From positions 1-10,380 of the forward strand of contig CANJJP010000024.1 in NCBI GenBank assembly GCA_947474485.1: DNA of 10,380 bases. Reading direction: 5' to 3'. Under the pieces are notes generated by a model that saw only the letters and a list, made by a program, of their open reading frames with translations, did no database searches and had not been told where the DNA came from. The number at the start of each line of letters is the position of its first letter. Position 1 is the first letter of the stretch. Positions 1-6,027 of the stretch are shown here, piece after piece. A program made the position numbers and the translations under genes. This stretch comes from Bacteroidota bacterium. GTDB lineage: Bacteria > Bacteroidota > Bacteroidia > B-17B0 > Aurantibacillaceae.

Positions 1-1323
1 AGCATTAACCCAATTCGCCAGAAAGCCTGTTGTTGTAATAGAATATGCTGAATTTGCAACAACAGATGATGCAACTGGTGTTGTGAAAGATACAGTGTTT
101 GAATAATTCGATGTATCACATGAGTTTTTTGCCCTTACTCTATAATAATAAGTTGTGTTACAAGATAAATTGTTCATCGTTGTCGGTGCTCCGTAACCAA
201 ACCAATTGCCATTGGCACCATTAACAAACGAACTGAACCCAGAGTTAGTTGAAACTTGAAGCGCATATGTTGCTCCTCCAACTACATTCCAACTTAATGA
301 GGCTGTCGAATCTGTTATAGATGTCGCGGAATTTGCAATTGGGTCTGCCAAAATTGAACCGACTGTAATTGCTTTGCAAGAAGTATTAGAAGGAGTTGGA
401 TTACAAGCATTGCTTCCCATAACACAAATATTTCCACTAGTTGCTCCAATATTTACATTAATAACATTTGTTCCTTGACCGGTTGTTATAGTTGAGCCAA
501 CGGGAACCGTCCAAGCATAATTTGTAACACCACTAATTGGAACAACTGAGTAAGTTAAATTACTTCCAGCGCAAACATTTGAAGAACCTACTACTGAACC
601 CAAAGTCCCAATTACATTATTAGGATGTATATTAAAATTAATCCATTGCGTTCCGTCATAATACTGAAAATTTCCACAAGCAATATTATAAATCATTAAT
701 CCAGATGCTGGAGCTACGATAGCATTTCTTTGTACTGTTGTTAAACGTGGCGCAAGAAAACCACCTGTTGTAGATGCAACATCTAAAACAGCAGAGGAGT
801 TTGGGCTTGTTCCAATTCCAACTTGTGAGCCATTATTAGTTAAATTACTATTTGCTACCCAATTGCTCCCATCGTGTCTTAATGTTTGTCCTGTCGTACC
901 TGTTGGTAAACTTGATGAGTTTCCTGAACTTGCTGCATATAATGCGTATGGAACGCTTAATATTTGTGTTGTGCCAACTAATGTATAACTACTACCGCCT
1001 GTTGGGTCAAACTCCACTTTCATATATTTTGTTCCACCGCCCCAAGTAATTGATGGAAATGAGCCACTCAAAATTGAACCACCACCAATTTCAACAGTAA
1101 ATAAACCCATTGCGTTCGTGTTTACATTATGTGTTTCGCTATATTGTATTGTTCCTGTTGGCGAACCATCAATTACACTTGCACGAATAGAAATAAGCTG
1201 ATTAACAATGGGATTTCCTGCAGCGTTGCGAGCTACACCTTGATAAGCAAATTTTTGTGGTGCTTGCGCAAATGCAAATTGAAATGCAATGATGAATGAA
1301 GCTAGTAAATATATCTTTCTCAT
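1..1323 (-). CDS. Large secreted multidomain surface protein (tail-fibre-like, PKD-like, FnIII), C-terminus outside window
   Basis: The frame is open from the ATG at 1323 to the left edge (441 codons, no stop), so the gene is cut by the window. Residues 1-20 are a signal peptide (MRKIYLLASF start, ending FAFAQ). Residues 21-130 form a domain shared with the downstream-coordinate neighbour and end in the Bacteroidota surface-protein motif ILSVPYALYA. Residues 178-228 carry the tail-fibre-like pattern LDVASTTGGFLAPRLTT then GLMIYN and YYDGTQW. About residues 238-322 look PKD-like, with paired Cys and a YAWTVP core. About 326-416 look like a fibronectin type III domain (SLSWNVV, TYYYRVRAKN, VSFTTP), and a second FnIII seems to begin near 420. 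The likely role is a cell-surface or secreted adhesin. Whether it ends in a T9SS sorting domain cannot be seen. It lies 11 nt behind the 277-aa gene, so it is probably co-transcribed. The frame and start are firm; the function is inferred from domain style only. Confidence 0.88.
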   Translation of the reverse strand, partial: MRKIYLLASFIIAFQFAFAQAPQKFAYQGVARNAAGNPIVNQLISIRASVIDGSPTGTIQYSETHNVNTNAMGLFTVEIGGGSILSGSFPSITWGGGTKYMKVEFDPTGGSSYTLVGTTQILSVPYALYAASSGNSSSLPTGTTGQTLRHDGSNWVANSNLTNNGSQVGIGTSPNSSAVLDVASTTGGFLAPRLTTVQRNAIVAPASGLMIYNIACGNFQYYDGTQWINFNIHPNNVIGTLGSVVGSSNVCAGSNLTYSVVPISGVTNYAWTVPVGSTITTGQGTNVINVNIGATSGNICVMGSNACNPTPSNTSCKAITVGSILADPIANSATSITDSTASLSWNVVGGATYALQVSTNSGFSSFVNGANGNWFGYGAPTTMNNLSCNTTYYYRVRAKNSCDTSNYSNTVSFTTPVASSVVANSAYSITTTGFLANWVNA

Positions 1324-1334
1324 GTTTTTTTGAA

Positions 1335-2168
1335 TTAATTACCTACTGCTATTATAGAAAATGAAAGGTTTTCTGCTGCCACACCTGGATTACTATAAGT
1401 ATAAAGATAAAAGCCAGTTGTTGTAACATCAGTTATTCTTATAAATCCATATGTAATGCCTGTTAAATATGTTGGATCACATATAGATGCAACAACAGTT
1501 GGAATAGTATTAAAAGGTGTATCAAAAGTTACAGTATAAAATCCTGTTGAATTTCTAACTACTGTAAAACCTCCTCCGTTAAATGTTGTTGGAGTAAATG
1601 CTCCAGTATTTGAGCCTGCAACCATTCTAGGAGAACTCATTGTAAAGTTTGGATACGTTCCTGTAATTGTTGTTGAGCCTGTAGCACTTAATGAAACGGC
1701 TTGGTCAGGTGCAGTGTTTTTTATTGTATCGTTTGGTGTAATTGCAATACCTGTTCCTGCTTTATATGTTTTAGCATTTGCTGCATGTAATGCATAAGGA
1801 ACGCTTAATATTTGTGTTGTACCAACTAAGGTATAAGTGCTCCCGCCAGTTGGGTCAAACTCAACTTTCATAAATTTTGCTCCTGCTTCCCATGTAATTG
1901 CAGTAAATGAACCCGATACCAATACACCAGCACCTGTTTCAATATTAAACAAACCCATTGCGTTTGTTACAACAGAATGTGTTTCACTATACTGCAAAGT
2001 ACCAGTAGGGGTTGCGTCTAAAATACTTGCTCTAATTGATATTGTTTGGCTAACTATTGGATTTCCTGCAGCGTTGCGAGCTACACCTTGATAAGCAAAT
2101 TTTTGTGGTGCTTGTGCAAATGCAAATTGAAATAAACAAATGGCAAATAGTAATGTGATTTTTTTCAT
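1335..2168 (-). CDS. Secreted tail-fibre-like surface protein, paralogue of the following gene
   Basis: A complete 277-aa protein. Residues 1-19 are a signal peptide ending FAFAQ. Residues 20-130 are closely related to the same region of the neighbouring larger protein (AYQGVARNAAGNP, QYSETH, MKVEFDPTGGS, ILSVPYAL). Residues 136-180 contain GTGIAITPNDTIKNTAPDQ and TGTYPNFTMSSP, a pattern common in Bacteroidota tail-fibre-like surface proteins. The last ~90 residues (about 188-277) are Thr/Val/Phe-rich and probably a beta-sandwich (GFYTVTFDTPF, PTVVASICD, NLSFSIIAVGN). They loosely recall phage tail and H-type-lectin-like C-termini, but I cannot assign a family. No T9SS sorting signal is visible, so the export route beyond Sec is unknown. 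It sits 4 nt behind the T9SS protein gene and 11 nt ahead of the larger paralogue, consistent with one operon. A structural or adhesive role is inference. Confidence 0.88.
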   Translation of the reverse strand: MKKITLLFAICLFQFAFAQAPQKFAYQGVARNAAGNPIVSQTISIRASILDATPTGTLQYSETHSVVTNAMGLFNIETGAGVLVSGSFTAITWEAGAKFMKVEFDPTGGSTYTLVGTTQILSVPYALHAANAKTYKAGTGIAITPNDTIKNTAPDQAVSLSATGSTTITGTYPNFTMSSPRMVAGSNTGAFTPTTFNGGGFTVVRNSTGFYTVTFDTPFNTIPTVVASICDPTYLTGITYGFIRITDVTTTGFYLYTYSNPGVAAENLSFSIIAVGN

Positions 2169-2172
2169 TGGG

Positions 2173-2631
2173 TTAGTTTTTAATTAATTTGATTGTTTTG
2201 TTAAATTGATTGTTTGTTGCTTTGATATTTAAAATATAAATACCCGCATTTAATTCCGCACTATGAATTACTTTATCTATACCACTTTTTATAATTTTAG
2301 ATTGAGCATCTATTAGCGTCCATTCAACATCTTCAACAATATCTATTTTAAAATCTGCCGAACTAGGATTAGGAAACACATTTACTGTATTGTTTTTACT
2401 AATAGTTAAAATGCCAATAAAACTATACAACTCTGGTTGCAAAAAACCCTGAGTAATTGTATTAGTTCCATTACTAATTGTGGTATTTATTGTTTCTCCG
2501 CAGGAGTAATCAATAATTGGAGAGGATGTTCCAACATAAGAGCCAAATGATGTAATGGTTCCTTGTGTAATTGTTTGCGCTTTACTATATAATACAGAAA
2601 TGGTAAAGAAAAGGAGTAAGTGTATTTTCAT
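2173..2631 (-). CDS. Small T9SS cargo protein with type A C-terminal sorting domain
   Basis: A 152-aa exported protein. A signal peptide covers about residues 1-18 (MKIHLLLFFTISVLYSKA), followed by mature QTITQG. Residues 20-66 match a repeat-like layout frequent in small Bacteroidota T9SS proteins: a G-S-Y segment, then CGETINTTISNGTNTITQGFLQPE. The last ~75 residues form a type A (TIGR04183-like) T9SS sorting domain, with VFPNPSSADFKI at 85-96, LNAGIYILNI at 127-136 and the basic end KTIKLIKN at 145-152. T9SS takes such proteins across the outer membrane, and the sorting domain is usually removed on attachment or release. There is almost no cargo beyond the short N-terminal segment, so its job is unknown. 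It is the first gene of a probable three-gene operon, directly behind a consensus promoter and facing a divergent regulator. Confidence 0.92.
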   Translation of the reverse strand: MKIHLLLFFTISVLYSKAQTITQGTITSFGSYVGTSSPIIDYSCGETINTTISNGTNTITQGFLQPELYSFIGILTISKNNTVNVFPNPSSADFKIDIVEDVEWTLIDAQSKIIKSGIDKVIHSAELNAGIYILNIKATNNQFNKTIKLIKN

Positions 2632-2663
2632 TTTATCAATATTGAATTAATACTATTGTATTA

Positions 2664-2693
2664 CAAAGATATAATAATTTTCATATTGTCAAC
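2664..2693 (-). promoter_or_regulatory. Bacteroidota-type promoter of the surface-protein operon
   Basis: Read on the minus strand, GTTG (2693-2690) is followed after 18 nt by TATCTTTG (2671-2664). This is a full match to the TAnnTTTG -7 element with a -33 TTG at accepted spacing for the Bacteroidota primary sigma factor. It lies about 33 nt ahead of the ATG at 2631. The -33 element falls inside one arm of the inverted repeat at 2683-2710, so a protein bound there should block transcription. Promoter use is inferred. Confidence 0.65.
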
Positions 2694-2710
2694 GAATTAG
2701 TTGACAATAT
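2683..2710. promoter_or_regulatory. Perfect 11-bp inverted repeat, candidate operator
   Basis: ATATTGTCAAC (2683-2693), a 6-nt spacer (GAATTA), then GTTGACAATAT (2700-2710): the arms are exact reverse complements. The repeat lies between two divergent genes, overlaps the -33 element of the leftward promoter, and ends 39 nt before the ATG of the XRE-type regulator. Dimeric HTH_3 regulators commonly bind such dyads next to their own genes, so binding by the adjacent regulator is the simplest inference. The dyad has no T-run after it and sits upstream of both genes, which argues against a terminator. Confidence 0.6.
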
Positions 2711-2749
2711 TTTAAGGCAAAATTCGAACTTTCCGTTCGGTTGAATGCC

Positions 2750-2968
2750 ATGGAAAAAGAAGATTTATTAAAAAAACTCGGGAAAAATGTAATTAAAATC
2801 AGAACCAAAAAGGGCTGGTCTCAATCCGAGTTGGCATGGAATTGTGGCAAAGACAGGCAATCAATAGAAAGACTTGAAAATGGAAAAATAAATCCTTCCA
2901 TCTTTTATCTTAAACAAATTGCAGAAGGATTAGAGATAACATTAAGTGAGTTGTTGGATTTTAAATAA
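2750..2968 (+). CDS. Small XRE-family HTH transcriptional regulator
   Basis: A 72-aa protein that is essentially one HTH_3 (XRE/Cro-CI) domain. About residues 12-70 cover the five-helix fold, with SQSELAWNCG (24-33) as the helix-turn entry, DRQSIERLENGK (35-46) as the recognition segment, then INPSIFYLKQIAEGLEITLSELLDF. I chose the ATG at 2750 over an in-frame TTG at 2741 because it is the standard codon and gives the compact family length. There is no dimerisation, peptidase or toxin-partner domain. The gene is divergent from the T9SS/surface-protein cluster, with an 11-bp dyad in the shared spacer, so autoregulation plus control of that cluster is the likely role. A small orphan XRE protein with another target remains possible. 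Confidence 0.88.
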   Translation: MEKEDLLKKLGKNVIKIRTKKGWSQSELAWNCGKDRQSIERLENGKINPSIFYLKQIAEGLEITLSELLDFK

Positions 2969-2969
2969 G

Positions 2970-3041
2970 CTATAAATTTGTTTCAATCACCTCCCAAGTA
3001 TGATCACTTAACAATTTTACACTGCTTATAAATTCAAGCAT
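2970..3041 (-). pseudogene. Possible gene remnant, Crp/Fnr N-terminus-like (tentative)
   Basis: On the minus strand an ATG at 3041 opens a 23-codon frame ending in TAG at 2972-2970. It begins MLEFISSVKLLSDHTWEVIE. This start resembles the first ~20 residues of many Bacteroidota Crp/Fnr-type regulators (short N-terminal helix, L-S-x-x-x-W), but nothing follows it. It could be a decayed remnant, a chance frame or a tiny real ORF. The resemblance is from memory of the family style, and the call is weak. Confidence 0.2.
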
Positions 3042-3083
3042 TTCATTTCGTATTTAATAAGTGGCATTTAATTTTAATAAATC

Positions 3084-3854
3084 CTACTGCGCATTCCACC
3101 CACCATCTACAGGCATTGCAGTTCCTGTAATTGTGTTTGCATTGTCAGAAGCTAAGAATAAAGCCAATTGCCCTAATGTTTCAACAGATACAAATTGTTT
3201 TACTGCTTGTTTGTAAAGCATAACTTTACTTACTACATCGCCTTCGCTCATGTTATGTGCTTTTGCTTGGTCGGCAATTTGTTTTTCTACCAAAGGAGTT
3301 TTTACATAACCTGGGCAAATTGCATTTGCAGTAATATTATAAGGAGCACCTTCTAAGCCTAATACTTTTGTTAAACCAACTATACCATGTTTAGAGGTAA
3401 CATAAGCCGATTTAAATTCGGAAGCTACCAAACCATGAGCAGAAGCTATGTTGATGATACGCCCAAATTTTTGCTCTTTCATTTTAGGCCACACTGCTTT
3501 TGTTAAGTGGTAGGCAGAAGTTAAGTTAATGGCAATAATGGCATTCCATTTATCATCAGGAAACTCATCAATAGGCGCAACGTGTTGTATACCTGCATTA
3601 CAAATTAACACATCAATTTTTCCAAATTTTTCGGTAGATTTTGTTACCATGTCTTTAATTTCATCGGGCTTCATCATATTGGCAGGAAAAAACATAGTTT
3701 CTATGCCATATTGCTTGCCAATGTTAGCTGCAATTTCTGCCCCGTTTGGCTCTAAGCCGTTAAAAACAATATTGTATTTAGCTTTTGCAAATTCTGTTGC
3801 AATCCCTAATCCTATTCCGCTAGTGCTTCCTGTTATTAATGCTGTTCTGTTCAT
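3084..3854 (-). CDS. 3-hydroxybutyrate dehydrogenase (SDR family)
   Basis: A classical short-chain dehydrogenase, 256 aa from the ATG at 3854. It most likely oxidises (R)-3-hydroxybutyrate to acetoacetate with NAD+ in the cytosol. The cofactor motif TGSTSGIG spans 8-15, NAG is at 86-88, and the catalytic tetrad is N110, S138, Y151, K155 (YVTSK). Residues known to bind substrate in bacterial 3-hydroxybutyrate dehydrogenases appear at fitting places: Q90, H140, K148, Q192. The C-terminus VDGGWNAQ is typical of the family. An upstream in-frame ATG at 3893 would add 13 residues (MLYLCFQTQKDYT), but it would overlap the probable -7 box and push the glycine motif away from its normal place, so I reject it. 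The gene is divergent from trxA. No other polyhydroxybutyrate or ketone-body gene is present, so the pathway context comes from the family only. Another SDR substrate is possible. Confidence 0.88.
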   Translation of the reverse strand: MNRTALITGSTSGIGLGIATEFAKAKYNIVFNGLEPNGAEIAANIGKQYGIETMFFPANMMKPDEIKDMVTKSTEKFGKIDVLICNAGIQHVAPIDEFPDDKWNAIIAINLTSAYHLTKAVWPKMKEQKFGRIINIASAHGLVASEFKSAYVTSKHGIVGLTKVLGLEGAPYNITANAICPGYVKTPLVEKQIADQAKAHNMSEGDVVSKVMLYKQAVKQFVSVETLGQLALFLASDNANTITGTAMPVDGGWNAQ

Positions 3855-3881
3855 TGTATAATCTTTTTGTGTTTGGAAACA

Positions 3882-3913
3882 TAAATATAGCAATTTTAAT
3901 TTTTTAACAGCAA
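3882..3913 (-). promoter_or_regulatory. Probable promoter of the 3-hydroxybutyrate dehydrogenase gene
   Basis: On the minus strand TTG (3913-3911, within a T-rich run) is followed after 21 nt by TATATTTA (3889-3882), one base off TAnnTTTG. This places the transcript start upstream of the ATG at 3854 and supports that start over the one at 3893. The region is AT-rich, so chance matches are likely. Confidence 0.35.
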
Positions 3914-3951
3914 AAAGTCATTTTGTCAGAAAAAACAGCTTGGTTTAAGTA

Positions 3952-3979
3952 TTGATTAGGGAAAGAAGGTATATATTTA
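3952..3979 (+). promoter_or_regulatory. Probable trxA promoter
   Basis: TTG (3952-3954), 17 nt, then TATATTTA (3972-3979), one mismatch from the Bacteroidota -7 consensus, 28 nt ahead of the trxA ATG. It mirrors the promoter of the divergent dehydrogenase across a 153-bp spacer (3855-4007). No Shine-Dalgarno sequence is visible before the ATG, which is normal in this phylum. Confidence 0.35.
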
Positions 3980-4007
3980 TAAAAATTTAAATCAAAACTT
4001 AATTATC

Positions 4008-4325
4008 ATGGCATTAGAAATAACAGACGCGAACTTTGAGGAATTAGTATTAAAATCAGACAAACCAGTATTAGTTGATTTTTGGGCAGAATGGTGTGGA
4101 CCATGCCGTATGGTTGGACCAATCGTTGAAGAATTATCAAAGGATTTTGACGGAAAAGCAGTAGTAGGAAAAGTGAATGTAGATTTAAACTCACAAATTT
4201 CTGCAAACTACGGTATCCGTAACATTCCTACTTTGTTAATTTTCAAAAACGGTGAAATTGTTGACAAACAAGTTGGAGCAGTTCCAAAGGCAACTTTAGC
4301 TGCTAAAATTGAGGCTCAACTATAA
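4008..4325 (+). CDS. trxA: Thioredoxin
   Basis: A 105-aa classical cytosolic thioredoxin that reduces protein disulfides and is recharged by thioredoxin reductase. The active site is W29-C30-G31-P32-C33, preceded by the conserved LVDFWAEW strand. The cis-proline is P74 in NIPT, followed by LLIFKNGE and the C-terminal helix VPKATLAAKIEAQL. The length is standard and there is no signal peptide, which separates it from periplasmic TlpA- or DsbA-like proteins. It reads towards the DUF58 gene, with a long palindrome ending in a T-run just behind its stop. The call is secure. Confidence 0.97.
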   Translation: MALEITDANFEELVLKSDKPVLVDFWAEWCGPCRMVGPIVEELSKDFDGKAVVGKVNVDLNSQISANYGIRNIPTLLIFKNGEIVDKQVGAVPKATLAAKIEAQL

Positions 4326-4332
4326 TTAAGAC

Positions 4333-4455
4333 GGGCTTCAAAAAACTGATTTCTCATCGTTGAATTTCGATTTCCAAATCCTCACTTACACTAGTAAGCT
4401 GCGGTTTGAAAATCTCATTCGCCTCGATAAATCAATTTTTTGAAGCCCTTTTTTT
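4333..4455 (+). terminator. Very long (116-nt) imperfect palindrome with T-run: terminator or small palindromic element
   Basis: The outer arms are GGGCTTCAAAAAA (4333-4345) and TTTTTTGAAGCCC (4436-4448), exactly complementary over 13 bp. Complementarity continues inward past one mismatch (TGATTT with AAATCA) and, after a poorly paired stretch, at GATTTCCAAATC (4370-4381) with GGTTTGAAAATC (4403-4414). It ends in the central stem CTTAC-ACTA-GTAAG (4385-4398). Seven Ts follow at 4449-4455, so as plus-strand RNA this is a Rho-independent-type terminator for trxA. An ordinary terminator needs only 20-40 nt. The near-complete symmetry over 116 nt also fits a MITE-like or REP/BIME-type repeat or a folded RNA. 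I see no second copy in the window. Confidence 0.6.
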
Positions 4456-4470
4456 CATCACATAAATTTA
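4440..4470 (+). promoter_or_regulatory. Tentative promoter of the DUF58 gene
   Basis: TTG (4440-4442), inside the right arm of the palindrome, is followed after 20 nt by TAAATTTA (4463-4470), one base off TAnnTTTG. The start codon at 4475 is so close that the transcript would be leaderless or nearly so. The alternative is expression by read-through from trxA. AT-rich context makes chance likely. Confidence 0.22.
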
Positions 4471-4474
4471 GGTA

Positions 4475-5413
4475 ATGAGTATCTTTCACGATCAAAGCAT
4501 TCAACAATTTTCATCGCTTGAATTTCTTGCAAGGCAAGTTGTTGAAGGATTTATTACTGGATTACATAAAAGTCCCTTTCATGGTTTCTCTGTAGAATTT
4601 GCAGAACATCGCTTGTACAACTCGGGCGAATCAACACGACACATTGATTGGAAATTATTTGCACGTAGTGAAAAGCTGTTTGTAAAACGTTACGAAGAAG
4701 AAACAAATTTGCGTTGTCAAATTGTGATTGATTCTTCCTCGTCGATGTACTTTCCTTTTGAAGAAGGAAAGAATTACGAAAAGCAAGAGAATAAAATAAA
4801 TTTCTCGATTAAATGCGCTGCTTCATTAATCGAATTATTAAAACGTCAGCGCGATGCCATTGGTCTTAGCGTGTTTGACGAACAAGTGAACGAACATTTT
4901 AATGCGCGTTCAAGCAATGTTCATCACAAGCTATTGTATACCGAGTTAGAAAAACTAATGAAGTTGCACGAGCCCGAAATAAAGCATAGAACCAATGCAG
5001 CAGATGCCTTGCATCAAATTGCAGAAACAACACACAAACGCTCCCTTATTGTTATTTTTAGCGATATGTTTGAGAGCAATGGAGACTTTGAAGCTTTGTT
5101 TTCGGCATTACAACATTTGCGTCACAAAAAACATGAGGTAATTATGTTTCATGTTACCGATAAAGAAAAAGAGTTGGAGTTCGAGTTCGAAAACCGCCCG
5201 TATCGCTTTATTGATATGGAAAGCGGGGAGGAGCTAAAAGTAAATCCAACGGATATAAAACAAAATTATTTAGATCAAATTCAATCCTTTCACGAAGATC
5301 TAAAACTTCGTTGCGCCCAATACCACATTGATTTTGTGGAAGCAAATATAAACGAAGGTTTTGATGCGATTTTGCGCGCCTATTTGGTGAAACGTACAAG
5401 TATGGTGAGATAG
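4475..5413 (+). CDS. DUF58 domain protein with vWA-like MIDAS motif
   Basis: A 312-aa soluble protein without a signal peptide or membrane segment. The DUF58 signature runs through residues 46-75 (RLYNSGESTRHIDWKLFAR then LFVKRYEEE). It is followed by a vWA-like metal-site motif D86-S-S-S-S-M91 (DxSxS), with T173 and D197 (FSDMFE) as candidates for the remaining metal-binding loops. DUF58 proteins are usually encoded beside a MoxR-type AAA+ ATPase and vWA/Bat membrane proteins. They are thought to act with the ATPase in protein maturation or envelope stress tolerance. No MoxR, BatA or BatB gene is present here; the only same-strand neighbour is trxA. The exact function is unknown and the family call is firm. 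It converges with the lipoprotein gene across 37 nt (5414-5450), where I see no clear terminator hairpin. Confidence 0.9.
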   Translation: MSIFHDQSIQQFSSLEFLARQVVEGFITGLHKSPFHGFSVEFAEHRLYNSGESTRHIDWKLFARSEKLFVKRYEEETNLRCQIVIDSSSSMYFPFEEGKNYEKQENKINFSIKCAASLIELLKRQRDAIGLSVFDEQVNEHFNARSSNVHHKLLYTELEKLMKLHEPEIKHRTNAADALHQIAETTHKRSLIVIFSDMFESNGDFEALFSALQHLRHKKHEVIMFHVTDKEKELEFEFENRPYRFIDMESGEELKVNPTDIKQNYLDQIQSFHEDLKLRCAQYHIDFVEANINEGFDAILRAYLVKRTSMVR

Positions 5414-5450
5414 TTTTTTCTCTATTCATTTCATAGTTGTTAGTTTATTC

Positions 5451-6023
5451 TTATTCCTGTTTCATTTCGTATATGTCTTCATAATAAACCGAACTGCCAT
5501 CAGGGTTTTCAGTTTTATATTTAGCAAATAATTTCATTTTATCATTTCTTAATTCTGTAATATCGTAGGTTATATCTGTTAGATTTCCTTTGTATTTAAA
5601 AGTACCTTGATAATTAGTTTTGCTGGTAAAATGAATAATTACTTGTTCCTTCTTTTTTTTCTCGCCTATGCCATTGTTAAAATCCCAGTTTCCATAATAA
5701 CTTGTGCTAATACCATCAAAGACTTCAGTAAAGGTAATCTTTCCATCTCTCTCAAATTTCATTGTTAATGTATGACCTCCTACGTAATAGTAATTTGGAT
5801 TGTCGGCAAACATGTAATTGTTGTTGTCATAATAAAAGCTTTCGTAATAAGCTGGTCCTGTTCCGCTTTCTTCAACATACCGGCTTGTTCCAGTTTTTAT
5901 TTGCCATACCCCAGTTAGTCTTGCCTTTCTAGTTCGGAAAGAAATAGACGGGTCATTTTCACCTTTTTTGCATGCTGATATTACAAGTAAAATTGTAATG
6001 AAATAGAAAATAAATTTCTTCAT
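5451..6023 (-). CDS. Small outer-envelope lipoprotein, lipocalin-like
   Basis: A 190-aa predicted lipoprotein. The signal peptide MKKFIFYFITILLVISA ends at the lipobox cysteine C18 (LVISAC). After it comes a short linker, KKGENDP, then the motif SFRTRKARLTGVWQI (about 28-42), which marks a common Bacteroidota lipocalin-like lipoprotein group. The rest alternates short beta-type strands rich in Tyr, Thr and Lys (MKFERDGKITFTEVF, GNWDFN, VIIHFTSK, KMKLFAKYKTENPDGSSVYYEDIYEM), fitting a small beta-barrel. Acidic residues near the cysteine could promote surface display, but the export signal is not a clean match. It starts 4 nt behind the S46 peptidase stop, so it is almost surely co-transcribed with it. 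A functional link to peptidase activity is only inferred from that position. Confidence 0.85.
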   Translation of the reverse strand: MKKFIFYFITILLVISACKKGENDPSISFRTRKARLTGVWQIKTGTSRYVEESGTGPAYYESFYYDNNNYMFADNPNYYYVGGHTLTMKFERDGKITFTEVFDGISTSYYGNWDFNNGIGEKKKKEQVIIHFTSKTNYQGTFKYKGNLTDITYDITELRNDKMKLFAKYKTENPDGSSVYYEDIYEMKQE

Positions 6024-6027
6024 GGAT

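Noticed and set aside
852..1049. Plus-strand 65-codon frame
   Set aside because: It lies inside the minus-strand surface-protein gene open over 1323-1, which has a signal peptide and recognisable domains. The plus frame has none.
1837..2091. Plus-strand 84-codon frame
   Set aside because: Antisense to the conserved N-terminal domain of the 277-aa protein, with no protein family features.
2683..2710. Rho-independent terminator reading of the 11-bp dyad
   Set aside because: It sits between divergent 5' ends, has AT-rich arms and no T-run, and overlaps a consensus promoter.
3529..3861. Plus-strand 110-codon frame with hydrophobic stretches
   Set aside because: Fully antisense to the 3-hydroxybutyrate dehydrogenase. 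Its hydrophobicity mirrors the SDR coding sequence.
4006..4206. Minus-strand 66-codon frame
   Set aside because: Antisense to the trxA active-site region. trxA is certain.
4333..4448. Integron attC site
   Set aside because: The palindrome lacks the RYYYAAC / GTTRRRY end boxes, and the flanking genes are housekeeping genes, not cassettes.
5208..5429. Minus-strand 73-codon frame
   Set aside because: Antisense to the end of the DUF58 gene, with no recognisable features.
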